Positions 34,003 to 42,298 of a stretch of 64,000 nucleotides of DNA are shown here, in pieces (within the stretch, counting starts at the first letter, position 1; each line of letters begins with the position of its first letter). The translations under genes were made by a program, and so were the position numbers. The notes beneath the pieces were generated by a model that was not told the DNA's origin, did no database searches, and worked only from the letters and a program-made list of their open reading frames with translations. Source of the DNA: a virus; the IMG/VR virus record IMGVR_UViG_3300032268_001605, positions 1 to 64,000 of that record; one strand, given 5' to 3'.

Positions 34003-36294
34003 ATGGCGAATATATCAACTAATACTACCACAGGCGAATTAATATTAAGTGACTCTTGGTCTATATCAGCAACCGGACCCAGTGGACCACCTCAGTTTTC
34101 TCAAGCTGGTGATGAATTTATCTACAGTTATATAAATTTAGAACACGTTGAGACTCTTAAAAATTTCAACTTTGATTACACTGGGCAAACCGAATTGAGA
34201 TATTTAGAAGTTTACTACCGAATTAGTAGAGATCAAATTGCATGGACAGATTGGTTATCAATCACAGATAATAAACTTACACTTAGAAATGATTCTATAA
34301 GCTTTTATGAAAATACTACACGTATCACTAACTTTCCACCATTTAGTTCAAGAGACACTATGTTTCTTGACCTTAAGTTTACAAGAGAGGGACTTTCGAA
34401 TATTGGAAACATAAAATTACTAGAATATCAACTTCAAGGAACACTTGAGAGGAATATAGTAGACGGACTTAGTCAAGTTGCGTTAACAACCACTACCGAC
34501 CCGGTTATAATAAAACCACCGTTTATTTATAAAGTTTTCAAAATTGAAGATATTGAAATCATTTCAAATAGCACAATAGATGTAGACTTTACAGTCAAAT
34601 ATAGATTTTCACAAGATTATGGTAAATCTGTTACAGACTGGGAATTCTTAACAAAAGAAAATATAAGTTCAGCTAGAATTACACCAATTAGATTTTTCCA
34701 AATTGAATACCTCCTGCAAGTTAACAACACATCAGTAATTATCTATGACATCAACCTAATTGGGGATTTTCAAAACGTGAGCCTAGACTACTTCAAAACT
34801 AATTTATATGGAATTCGAGAAGATTGCAATTGTTTGAAATTGGGTATCGTAAATGATCCATCGACTTTTCCCGAAATTCATCCCGGTGTAGAGATTAAAA
34901 CACTACCTACTGGCGTGGAAGCTCTTTCACCTCTACCCCAATTATCAAATGAACAACAGGCAAACCTGTTTAAACCTTACCAATTACAACAAGCTACTGA
35001 CTTGCTGAATAAAATGAGTAATGATGCTAATTCAATTTTCGGACACGAGGTTGTTTATTTTCTAACTGACCCAGATAAAAAAGGAATTGATTACTCTTTC
35101 CATGAATATCAACTCTATAACTTTGTATCTGAATGTCTTATTAAAGTTTCTGTAGAAAATAATCAATTTCCTGAGAATACCGGAGCTATAAACCAATTCG
35201 ACCTCTCACTTTTTGACTCTTTTGAAATTCATATTCCTAAAAAAGTTTTTAAAGAATCATTTGGTGCAGATAAAAGACCATCTAAAGAAGACTTCTTGTG
35301 GTTTTGCGATATAAATAAAATGTTTCTTGTAGAACACTCACAAGCTTTTAGAAGTTTCAATAATAATTCTATCTATTATAAACTCATGTTGAAAAAATAC
35401 AATCAAAAAGCAAATGTTATTGGTAATAATAAAACAATTTCAGATAAACTCAATGCACTCACAAGAAATTCAACTATTGATGAGTTATTTGGATTAGAAA
35501 ATCAACAAGATAAAGACTCTGTTGCTAACCAAAATCAATTTAGAACACTCACTCAAGACCCAGTCAGATCTATTATCAGTGCACAAATTGTTAAAGAATT
35601 TGTCTTCAATGCAGAGAATATAATAAGCAATTACCATTACGACCTATCCACTGTAAACTTTACAGCAACACAGTCTAACCCAGCAGTAATCTATCAAAAC
35701 TTCAAAAGATATTTCAATGAAGGTAGTAACCTCTCTTTTATGTGTTGGTTTAATATTAATAACTTTGCTATAAACGATAATTATCATCTTTTTAACTACT
35801 ATGATAACACCAATCTTTTTGGTTTTGATGTTAACATAACAAATAATATTTCTACCGTGAAGTGGAACTCCAATAGTTACTCTATGACACTCAATAACTC
35901 ACTTGAAGAAGAAACTTGGTATGGTTATTTAGTAAATGTGAACCAAAGACAAAGAAAAATAACCCAATACATCTATAAAAGAAATGTAGATGATGAAGAA
36001 GATGCAGAACAATTGACATCAACCCACTTGAGACAAGTTTATAAAATGGAAGAGGACTTGACACCAGTAATATTCACCTTAGATGGTATTGAAGCTAAGT
36101 TATTAAGTTCTGACATGAAAATTACCAATATTAGACTATTCACTGAAACAGTACCTGAAACAGAAATTAATAAACTTATGAACCAGAATATACTGAGAGA
36201 TGATACTAAATATTTACTATTAGGTGATAACGCTAATAAAAAATTAGTCCTACCTAATTTTTCAATTGGTCAAATTGGTGAAGGTGAGGTTTAA
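34003..36294 (+). CDS. Large virion-type protein with a C-terminal LamG/ConA-like region
   Basis: 763 residues beginning MANISTNTTTGELILSDSWS. The first about 250 residues are beta-rich with repeated YRFSQD- and YYRISRDQ-type strands, as in baseplate or tail proteins. Residues about 560-660 (SNLSFMCWFNINNF, then FGFDVNITNNISTVKWN) resemble a LamG/concanavalin jelly roll that binds glycans. There are no membrane segments. A tail, baseplate or host-binding role is likely. It is the first plus-strand gene, divergent from the peptidase gene. Confidence 0.55.
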   Translation: MANISTNTTTGELILSDSWSISATGPSGPPQFSQAGDEFIYSYINLEHVETLKNFNFDYTGQTELRYLEVYYRISRDQIAWTDWLSITDNKLTLRNDSISFYENTTRITNFPPFSSRDTMFLDLKFTREGLSNIGNIKLLEYQLQGTLERNIVDGLSQVALTTTTDPVIIKPPFIYKVFKIEDIEIISNSTIDVDFTVKYRFSQDYGKSVTDWEFLTKENISSARITPIRFFQIEYLLQVNNTSVIIYDINLIGDFQNVSLDYFKTNLYGIREDCNCLKLGIVNDPSTFPEIHPGVEIKTLPTGVEALSPLPQLSNEQQANLFKPYQLQQATDLLNKMSNDANSIFGHEVVYFLTDPDKKGIDYSFHEYQLYNFVSECLIKVSVENNQFPENTGAINQFDLSLFDSFEIHIPKKVFKESFGADKRPSKEDFLWFCDINKMFLVEHSQAFRSFNNNSIYYKLMLKKYNQKANVIGNNKTISDKLNALTRNSTIDELFGLENQQDKDSVANQNQFRTLTQDPVRSIISAQIVKEFVFNAENIISNYHYDLSTVNFTATQSNPAVIYQNFKRYFNEGSNLSFMCWFNINNFAINDNYHLFNYYDNTNLFGFDVNITNNISTVKWNSNSYSMTLNNSLEEETWYGYLVNVNQRQRKITQYIYKRNVDDEEDAEQLTSTHLRQVYKMEEDLTPVIFTLDGIEAKLLSSDMKITNIRLFTETVPETEINKLMNQNILRDDTKYLLLGDNANKKLVLPNFSIGQIGEGEV

Positions 36295-36307
36295 AAATAA
36301 AAATACT

Positions 36308-36490
36308 ATGGATTTAAATAAGAATTGGACAAGGGAAGATAATGATAAAATGAGAGAATTTATAAAAGAAAATAAATCTCCTGAATTTATAAGAAACTAT
36401 TTTAAAAATGATAAGCTTTTTTATCACCCAAAAAAAAAATACTATCAAAGTAAAAAACCTCAGTTATACCAACATTCAAAAAGAAAATAG
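36308..36490 (+). CDS. Small hypothetical protein (60 aa), possibly half of a frameshifted gene
   Basis: MDLNKNWTREDNDKMREFIK with FIRNYF suggests a small helix-turn-helix of SANT/Myb-like type. The frame ends TAG 36488-36490 within an A-rich stretch, and an overlapping frame (36466-36711) continues for 81 codons without ATG. A -1 shift at the AAA AAA run near 36451 would fuse the two. Whether this is one gene or two cannot be decided from the sequence. Confidence 0.45.
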   Translation: MDLNKNWTREDNDKMREFIKENKSPEFIRNYFKNDKLFYHPKKKYYQSKKPQLYQHSKRK

Positions 36491-36711
36491 AAAATTTTGA
36501 GGGGTACATTACTGAAATAAAATATGAAGAATTAAAAACAGATTTTTCTTTTGATTTTGAAAAATCATCTTTTTTTGAAGACGAATTCAACTACATATAT
36601 AAATTTCAAACCATTTCTGGTAATAGATACGTTGTTGACTTTATTTACTTAAAAGATACAATCGGTGAGTGCAAAAATGAGAATATATACAATATATCAT
36701 TTACACGATAG
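36466..36711 (+). pseudogene. ATG-less open frame with a targeting-peptide-like start
   Basis: From ATA 36466 the frame reads (M)PTFKKKIENFEGYITEIK and then an acidic 65-residue domain ending NIYNISFTR. The start resembles the MKxLKxFExF leader of other genes in the window (for example 39481 and 47713). No ATG, GTG or TTG opens it, so it uses ATA, depends on a frameshift from 36308, or lost its start codon. Confidence 0.4.
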
Positions 36712-36832
36712 GAAATATTAATTTTAATTTTTTAATTTTTTAACATATATTATATATAAAAGCTCTGTATGTACCTTTAAACTTAATTCTATATAATTAT
36801 ATAAAAACAAATAGATTTTAATTCTAATATTT

Positions 36833-38317
36833 ATGAACAATCAGGAAAAATTGAATAAATTAGACTACCTGAGGAAAAAAGCTTCTGAATTGAAAATGGA
36901 CGTTGATTACTATAACAGTCTCCAATTATCGCTGAAGTTGATCCTTAACGGTAGTTATTTTTAGCCCCCACTAGCAATAGTGGGGGTGATTTAAGGAGCA
37001 TTCGCCACGCCATATTTTATACTTTTCAATCCAAATGTAGCAGGCACAATAACAGCAGAAGGTCGTAATCTAACCAAAACCATGTCTGATGACAATGAAA
37101 GATATTGGTATACTATGTGGCATACTGAATCTTGGGTTCATGAAAAACTTAAGATTAAAAATGTTACACAAATACCTGATAATCAACATGTTAGTGTCTA
37201 TGGGGATACTGACAGCGTCTTTGTAGGATTTGAACCAGCAATCAATTCTTGTGAGTGGAAGAATCAATTATTTAATTCTGAATACTTGAATTCAGTTGAT
37301 AAACCTTTTACTATACTTACTAAGTCTAAATTTAAGGCTAAGTTTTCTAATTCTAACCTACAGTCAGCCATACTAATTGATAAGTTAGATGATGTAACTG
37401 AAAACAAAATAAAGATTGCTTTACAAAAATCCAAGGTAGTTCTGGTTGATGGTGAGTTTGTCAAAGATTGGAATTTAGATAAAATCTTAAATGATTACCC
37501 CTTAGAGGTTTATTATAATTGGCAAAGAGAACTAGACTTCATTCACGGGATTGACAAAGTAAGGTTCGCAGATTATTTTAAACAGTGTTTAGATGATTTG
37601 GCAGCTTCCTACGGTGTTGACAACAAACAAGATTTTGAGTTAGAGAGGGTTTCTGAATCAATTATTAATATTGCTAAGAAGAAGTATATTCAACATATTG
37701 TATATGAAGATGGTATACCTTACGATAGATTGACTTACATATTCCCTAAAGGTGTTGAACTCGTTAGATCTTCTACACCTCTATTTGCCAGAGATAAGAT
37801 TATTGGTATCGTTAAATATCTTTTTGAACATCCTGATACCTTCAATATTAAGGAGTTATTGAAACTGGTTAAGAATTTAAGAAAGGAATTTGACTTATGT
37901 GTACCTGATAGAATTGATGAAATATCAATGCAGTCTTCTTGTTCAAAGTATGAAGAAAAGGTTTTGAATGACAAGGATAAATTAGAATTTGCTACGGGTG
38001 CACACTTTGCTGTTAAAGCTAGTGCCCATTTTAACTATCTACTTCATAGAAATAAGAATTTACAATATAAGTATGAGTTTATTAAATCTGGAACAAAGAT
38101 AAAATATTATTATTGCAAAGACAAATCTCTCAATGATATATTTGCTTACATCAGAGGTTCTTTTCCAGTTGAAATGAATCCACCAGAAATAGATCTTGAT
38201 ACACAGTTCGAGAAATGTATCCTATCTCCGATAAATTCGATTATCGAACCCTTGGGATTACCACTAATAAATAAAAGATTATCAGTTGTAATGGATATTT
38301 TTAGTTCTGGGTTTTAA
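36833..38317 (+). CDS. Family B DNA polymerase, C-terminal part (43B-like), interrupted in motif B
   Basis: The frame starts at ATG 36833 with a fingers-domain helix (MNNQEKLNKLDYLRKK, SLQLSLKLILNGSY). It is interrupted at 36959-36994 and continues GAFATPYFILFNPN, then HVSVYGDTDSVFVGF (motif C with catalytic Asp residues) and KKKYIQHIVYEDG to KGVELVRSSTP (thumb). Removing the gap gives 482 residues and restores NGSYGAFATPYF, the motif B form of phage polymerases. The exonuclease domain and first palm half are not upstream, so the polymerase is split elsewhere. A later ATG (37082) would lose motif B. Confidence 0.85.
36959..36994 (+). other. 36-nt hairpin interruption with in-frame stops in polymerase motif B
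   Basis: The gap runs TTT TAG, then a perfect 9-bp stem CCCCCACTA / TAGTGGGGG closed by a GCAA (GNRA) tetraloop (36965-36986), then TGATTTAA. TAG and TAA are in the polymerase frame at each end, and the gap length is a multiple of three. The codons before (AGT TAT) and after (GGA GCA) join to the conserved SYGA. The GC-rich stem stands out in an AT-rich genome. Confidence 0.8.
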
Positions 38318-38351
38318 AAAAAAAGAGTCACCAAATGGTGACTCTTTTTTT
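38316..38351. terminator. Bidirectional terminator between polymerase gene and 38350-39435
   Basis: Perfect 8-bp stem GAGTCACC / GGTGACTC with an AAAT loop, flanked by an A-run and a T-run. Confidence 0.85.
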
Positions 38352-39435
38352 ATATATTCAAGTTTTTTTCTAATAAGAGTTGTTTAGTTGAAAATCTAAT
38401 TACTTTGTCCGCATCTCTAGTTTCGAAGTTAGGTAATTTAATTTCATCTAAAGTTTCATCATCTGATTTTTCTGTCTGTAGATACAATGGGTCTATTTCG
38501 TTGAGAGGTACCTTGATTATGAAATAAGATTTGTCATTAGCTACAATTAATATGTCAGTTGTTATTTTTCTTACATCTCCTGCTGAGACTAGCTCAATAT
38601 AATCAGATGTTCTTGACTTAATTCTCGCTAAAGGTTTTACTTGTATGGTAACTTTTCTCCTATTGTTTATAATTGCAAAAGCATCTATACCCTTTTTATC
38701 TTCCTCGGTAGTTGGCTTTTTAAATTCTATCTGAGTGCCTTTGCCAAGTTCTATCGTATAATCACCAAAAACTTTGAGTGCTCTATCTTCTGTATCTTTA
38801 CCTTTTAGAGTTGTTATCTCCATTATTCTGTAATATTTATCAAAATATTTTCCTTTAATATTAAAAATATCAAACTTATTTTCTTCTAAAAAATCCAATA
38901 ATTCTCTATAATCATTTGATAAATTGAAATCTCTAATAATTGCCATTCTAAAAGTTCTGTTGTTTACCCACTTTGATAAATATTCCGTGTTTAAAATTAC
39001 ACCCTTTTCATCAACTATTCTATTTGATTTAAATGGATCTATATGTGAATAATATTCTTTAATTATATCTGCAATAGTATTCATGACTATTTTATTTTCA
39101 TCATCTGTATATGTGGCACCTATTTCATCGTAAAATATTTTTCTACTATAATCAATTGTACCAGCCTCATTTTTAGCCACAACCTTTAAAATATTTTCAC
39201 CTGGTTCAAGTTTAATTTTTTCGGCGAATAACTTTCCATTTTTCACCTTATAATTCAATTTACTAACAAATTCACCATTTAATTTTAACCATATTTGCCC
39301 ATCATCTGCCCATTTTACTATTGCTTCAACACTAATAAATGAGTCATATGTTTTTCTATCTTCTGATGGAGAAATAAAATTTATAGTAGGTCTATACTTT
39401 GGAATAAATTTATTATATTCAAGTAAAAATTTCAT
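38350..39435 (-). CDS. Ig-like domain plus PD-(D/E)XK-like nuclease protein
   Basis: 361 residues. Residues about 20-100 form an Ig-like beta domain (ISVEAIVKWADDGQIWLKLNG, LEPGENILKVVAKNEAGT). The C-terminal part has KGIDAFAIINNRRKVTIQVKP, a D-x(n)-QxK pattern of PD-(D/E)XK nucleases. The N-terminus MKFLLEYNKF is a weak version of the recurring leader peptide. An injected or extracellular nuclease is a possible reading; activity is unproven. Confidence 0.5.
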   Translation of the reverse strand: MKFLLEYNKFIPKYRPTINFISPSEDRKTYDSFISVEAIVKWADDGQIWLKLNGEFVSKLNYKVKNGKLFAEKIKLEPGENILKVVAKNEAGTIDYSRKIFYDEIGATYTDDENKIVMNTIADIIKEYYSHIDPFKSNRIVDEKGVILNTEYLSKWVNNRTFRMAIIRDFNLSNDYRELLDFLEENKFDIFNIKGKYFDKYYRIMEITTLKGKDTEDRALKVFGDYTIELGKGTQIEFKKPTTEEDKKGIDAFAIINNRRKVTIQVKPLARIKSRTSDYIELVSAGDVRKITTDILIVANDKSYFIIKVPLNEIDPLYLQTEKSDDETLDEIKLPNFETRDADKVIRFSTKQLLLEKNLNI

Positions 39436-39453
39436 TCGATAATTAATTTTAGT

Positions 39454-39466
39454 TATATATTAAAAA
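39454..39466 (-). promoter_or_regulatory. TTTTTAATATATA motif, candidate phage promoter
   Basis: Exact minus-strand copy 18 bp upstream of the start of 38350-39435, the same spacing as at 19814. Confidence 0.55.
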
Positions 39467-39480
39467 TTATATATAGTAAT

Positions 39481-40116
39481 ATGAAGTACCTAAAAATATT
39501 TGAAAACTTTGATATACAGCTCTCTGAAGAGATTGAGGATATCTTGAATAGTCTTACTGATAGAAAATTCATTATTAAAAAGAAGGAACCAATTGTTGAT
39601 GATTTAGGTAAAATTGAATTAGTATTCGATATTGATAAAAAATTCCAAGTTATACAAGATTTAAATATTTTGATAGAATTCAACCAATCAATATCTGATC
39701 TAACTACAGCTCTCAATAGATTTAATCATTTTTATCAAGGTAAGATTAAATTAACCGTTGATTTTTCGAAACCGGAAATCAAATTGGATTTACCAATACC
39801 CGAAAATTTACAAAAATTATTTTCAGATCTTAGAAATATTTCCTTCAGAAATGATAATTGGGTATTTCTATATGCTCCTCACTATTCAAAGTTACCTAAG
39901 TGGTTGATGGTAGAATTTATTGTTAATGTGAATACTTATGAAGTTACCGCTGAAATTTATTTCGGAAAAGATCGACCAAAAGATTGGTATGATCAGAATA
40001 AACAAATTATAGATGATATTTCAAAAGAAATAATAGAACATTTTACTACAATGTACGACTTGGAGTTTCAGAGGCAAAACGAATTAACATTTGGATTTCA
40101 TTATTATTTCAAGTAA
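39481..40116 (+). CDS. Hypothetical protein with targeting-like leader (211 aa)
   Basis: Begins MKYLKIFENFDIQLSEE, one of the best examples of the window's shared leader, with an L-x-E site (LSE) at 15-17. The body has LDLPIPENLQKLFSDLR and later beta-rich segments. It resembles in order and motif the gene split by the IS607-like element (57641 and 59977), where KLPVPDKI matches LDLPIPEN. Unknown function; the leader suggests packaging into the virion. Confidence 0.6.
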   Translation: MKYLKIFENFDIQLSEEIEDILNSLTDRKFIIKKKEPIVDDLGKIELVFDIDKKFQVIQDLNILIEFNQSISDLTTALNRFNHFYQGKIKLTVDFSKPEIKLDLPIPENLQKLFSDLRNISFRNDNWVFLYAPHYSKLPKWLMVEFIVNVNTYEVTAEIYFGKDRPKDWYDQNKQIIDDISKEIIEHFTTMYDLEFQRQNELTFGFHYYFK

Positions 40117-40133
40117 AATAAATTCTTAGAGAA

Positions 40134-40170
40134 AGTCAATTTTGATATATAGTCAAAATTGACTTTTTTT
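40134..40170 (+). terminator. Terminator after 39481-40116
   Basis: A perfect 12-bp stem AGTCAATTTTGA / TCAAAATTGACT with a 7-nt loop and a T-run. It ends directly before ATG 40171, so the next gene needs its own start of transcription or read-through. Confidence 0.85.
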
Positions 40171-40560
40171 ATGCTAATAAAATCTCACGACCTATATCCT
40201 TATTACCTACACTATTTAGAAACCAAAAAAATGAATAGTGGGGCAAAGAAACTAGCTGAAATTTCAGAGTCACTATTCTTTGATTTCCAAAAAAAATGGC
40301 AACTTCAACCAGGATTTAAGGAAAAATGGGAAAACCTACTGATATCACAAAGGAGAGATGAAAATATTGAAGTAGTTCTTGAACAAGATGTCTATGACAC
40401 TTTTTTTGAAACCTTAGATGAAAATGTATTCATTCAAGATGATAGAAATAAGAACATCGAAGAGTTATTAAAAGATGATGAATTTGAAATTTTCTTAGAT
40501 AATTTAGATATAAAAACCTCAAAACAGAATGATTTGGAAGATGACATTTTTGATTTTTAA
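40171..40560 (+). CDS. Acidic hypothetical protein (129 aa)
   Basis: From ATG 40171 (MLIKSHDLYPYYLHYLE). A longer TTG start would lie inside the terminator stem, so ATG is preferred. The C-terminal half is very acidic and repetitive (YDTFFETLDEN, FEIFLDNLDIK, DLEDDIFDF). No family recognised. The two similar F-x-LD-N units may be a small tandem repeat. Confidence 0.55.
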   Translation: MLIKSHDLYPYYLHYLETKKMNSGAKKLAEISESLFFDFQKKWQLQPGFKEKWENLLISQRRDENIEVVLEQDVYDTFFETLDENVFIQDDRNKNIEELLKDDEFEIFLDNLDIKTSKQNDLEDDIFDF

Positions 40561-40913
40561 TAATCTACCCTTCTAGCTAAACCTTCAGTAATTAAATGTT
40601 CATTTACATTGAGTGAATCAAGAAGGATTATACCTAAATATCTACCCCACTTCTCACTTGAATCCTTTACTGTCTTAAGAGTTACCTCCTTACCTAAAAG
40701 GAGATTTCTGAGGTAATCTCTTGAGATTATACCCTTTTCCCTTTCTGTACCCTTCATTTCTGGGGCATCCAACCCGAATAGTCTAATTTGAACTCCCCTA
40801 CCATCAGAGCCCCTCCATTTTAATCCAAATCCTAAATCAATTTCAACCCTTATAGTGTCAGCATCATATATTTCTAAAACTGATGCTTTGTAATGGTATA
40901 AATAATCAAACAT
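40557..40913 (-). CDS. Staphylococcal-nuclease-like (TNase) protein
   Basis: From ATG 40913 (MFDYLYHYKASVLEIYDADT) about 118 residues. It has the SNase pattern: DADTIRVEIDLGFG (metal-binding Asp residues), IRLFGLDAPEMKGTERE (catalytic Arg and Glu), KWGRYLGIILLD (second Arg) and VNEHLITEGLARRVDY. These are the known active-site residues of thermonuclease. No signal peptide is present, so it acts inside the cell. Its last codons overlap the 3' end of the plus gene at 40560. Confidence 0.85.
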   Translation of the reverse strand: MFDYLYHYKASVLEIYDADTIRVEIDLGFGLKWRGSDGRGVQIRLFGLDAPEMKGTEREKGIISRDYLRNLLLGKEVTLKTVKDSSEKWGRYLGIILLDSLNVNEHLITEGLARRVDY

Positions 40914-40986
40914 AGTAATTAATTTTTTTTTTATCACTTGATATTTTTTCAAATTTACAAGAGTGGGCTTACTTATATATTATTTT

Positions 40987-40999
40987 TTTTTAATATATA
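40987..40999 (+). promoter_or_regulatory. TTTTTAATATATA motif, candidate phage promoter
   Basis: Exact plus-strand copy 26 bp upstream of ATG 41026. Confidence 0.55.
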
Positions 41000-41025
41000 T
41001 TGAAAATTAAAGTTTTTTTCAGAGT

Positions 41026-41493
41026 ATGAGAAATTACAAGATATCTGATAGAGAGGCGAGATTGAATCAGATTTTGGATAGAATATTATCATTTGGTCTT
41101 AAATCACTTACTAAAAATGAAATAGAATTTTTAGAGGCTTGGGGTAATTCAGATGAAATTACTCTTGAAAGACTATTAAAAGAGGGTGATCTTAAAGAAT
41201 TTAAATCTAGTGATGGTAAATTTCTATTTACCTTTTCACATACAGTAAATCTAAAGGGTACTATAAACTATTTTGGTAGGATTACTGTACCAAATTTGAC
41301 CTTTGAAGATGGTAGTAGAATATTAGGTAGTATGAATGGATATATTTCTGTACAAAAGAACGGAGATAAAATTCCCTTCTTCCAAAGTGAAGGTCATGAT
41401 ATTATAGATTTTTGTAATGGGCTAGAATATGAATTAGATAACTTTATAGATTATGTCATTGAAACTTTAAATGATGAAAAAAATAGCCGATAA
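41026..41493 (+). CDS. Hypothetical protein (155 aa)
   Basis: The N-terminal 45 residues (REARLNQILDRILSFGLKSLT, then KNEIEFLEAWG) look like a short helical module found in Bacteroidetes proteins (LDxILDKI...SLTxxExxFL), which supports a Bacteroidetes host. The remainder is beta-rich with no known motif. It sits under a candidate late promoter. Confidence 0.6.
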   Translation: MRNYKISDREARLNQILDRILSFGLKSLTKNEIEFLEAWGNSDEITLERLLKEGDLKEFKSSDGKFLFTFSHTVNLKGTINYFGRITVPNLTFEDGSRILGSMNGYISVQKNGDKIPFFQSEGHDIIDFCNGLEYELDNFIDYVIETLNDEKNSR

Positions 41494-41494
41494 A

Positions 41495-41507
41495 TTTTTA
41501 ATATATA
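41495..41507 (+). promoter_or_regulatory. TTTTTAATATATA motif, candidate phage promoter
   Basis: Exact plus-strand copy 21 bp upstream of ATG 41529. Confidence 0.55.
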
Positions 41508-41528
41508 ATAAAAAAATTACCTAAAGAA

Positions 41529-42167
41529 ATGAAACTACAGAAATTCAGCAACTTTGCTAAAAATAGAAAACTCAATGAAAACCAAACAGATTTGATGCCT
41601 GAACCAGAAGAGATGTCTGATGAATTAATGATGTCAGGAACTACGAAACCAACAATAGCACCACCAATAGTTCCAACAAAACCTAAAGAACCACAGACAG
41701 CCCCTCCAGTTATCAAACAACCAGTCGAAACACCACAAAGAAAAATGACTGAAGAAGAAGAATCAGATAATCAAATCGATACTGATTTGAATGAATTAGC
41801 AACAGAACTCGGTGCTGAAAAAGTTGGTAATGTTATCAACTATAATGGTATGGAAATTGAATTTTATTCAGAACCAATGTCTTTTGCAATCAATGGACAA
41901 GTTAAATTAAATGTAGGTGGAAAGAAAATGGAACTTAAAACTATTCAAGATGTAATTGAATATGTTACAACAATGGAACCAGGAAGTCCAGCACAAGCAC
42001 AAAGAAGTGGTAATCAAAGAGCACAAGCTCAAGGTGGACAAACACAGACTCAGACACAAGTGCCCGGTAGAGCACCACAAACTGGTGGACCTGGACAACA
42101 AAGACCCGTCACTAAAATGGGTGGACAGGCACCTACAGTTGAGTCAAAAAAATACCGTAGATATTAA
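41529..42167 (+). CDS. Pro/Gln-rich hypothetical protein with targeting-like leader (212 aa)
   Basis: Begins MKLQKFSNFAKNRKLNENQ, matching the shared leader, with L-N-E as a possible maturation-protease site. Residues 30-70 are Pro/Thr-rich, the middle has a small folded region (GNVINYNGMEIEFYSEP), and the last 60 residues are Gln/Gly/Thr-rich and disordered. A virion-internal or scaffold-like protein is plausible from the leader only. Confidence 0.55.
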   Translation: MKLQKFSNFAKNRKLNENQTDLMPEPEEMSDELMMSGTTKPTIAPPIVPTKPKEPQTAPPVIKQPVETPQRKMTEEEESDNQIDTDLNELATELGAEKVGNVINYNGMEIEFYSEPMSFAINGQVKLNVGGKKMELKTIQDVIEYVTTMEPGSPAQAQRSGNQRAQAQGGQTQTQTQVPGRAPQTGGPGQQRPVTKMGGQAPTVESKKYRRY

Positions 42168-42190
42168 AACTTAAAATAAATAAAATCTAT

Positions 42191-42229
42191 AAGAGGCACT
42201 TTGAATATCTAAGGGCCTCTTTTTTTTTT
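42191..42229 (+). terminator. Terminator after 41529-42167
   Basis: AGAGGC / GCCTCT stem followed by a run of T residues, 24 bp after the stop codon. Confidence 0.75.
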
Positions 42230-42247
42230 AAATATTTTCAGAAAAGC

Positions 42248-42278
42248 TTTGATATTTCAAATTTAATTACTAATTTTG
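42248..42278 (+). promoter_or_regulatory. Bacteroidetes-type primary promoter for the VWA gene
   Basis: TTTG (42248-42251), 19 bp, TAATTTTG (42271-42278): a full match to TTTG-N19-21-TAnnTTTG. It lies 21 bp before ATG 42300, so the leader is very short. Confidence 0.7.
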
Positions 42279-42298
42279 TTTAAAATAAAACTAAAGAT

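Noticed and set aside
36965-36986. The polymerase hairpin as a simple transcription terminator
   Set aside because: There is no T-run after the stem, and conserved polymerase sequence resumes in frame 8 nt later. It is better explained as an interruption of the gene.
42248-42278. This Bacteroidetes-type promoter match as chance
   Set aside because: I considered that an AT-rich genome produces such boxes often. I kept it because both boxes, the spacing and the distance to the gene start all fit, as at four other genes.
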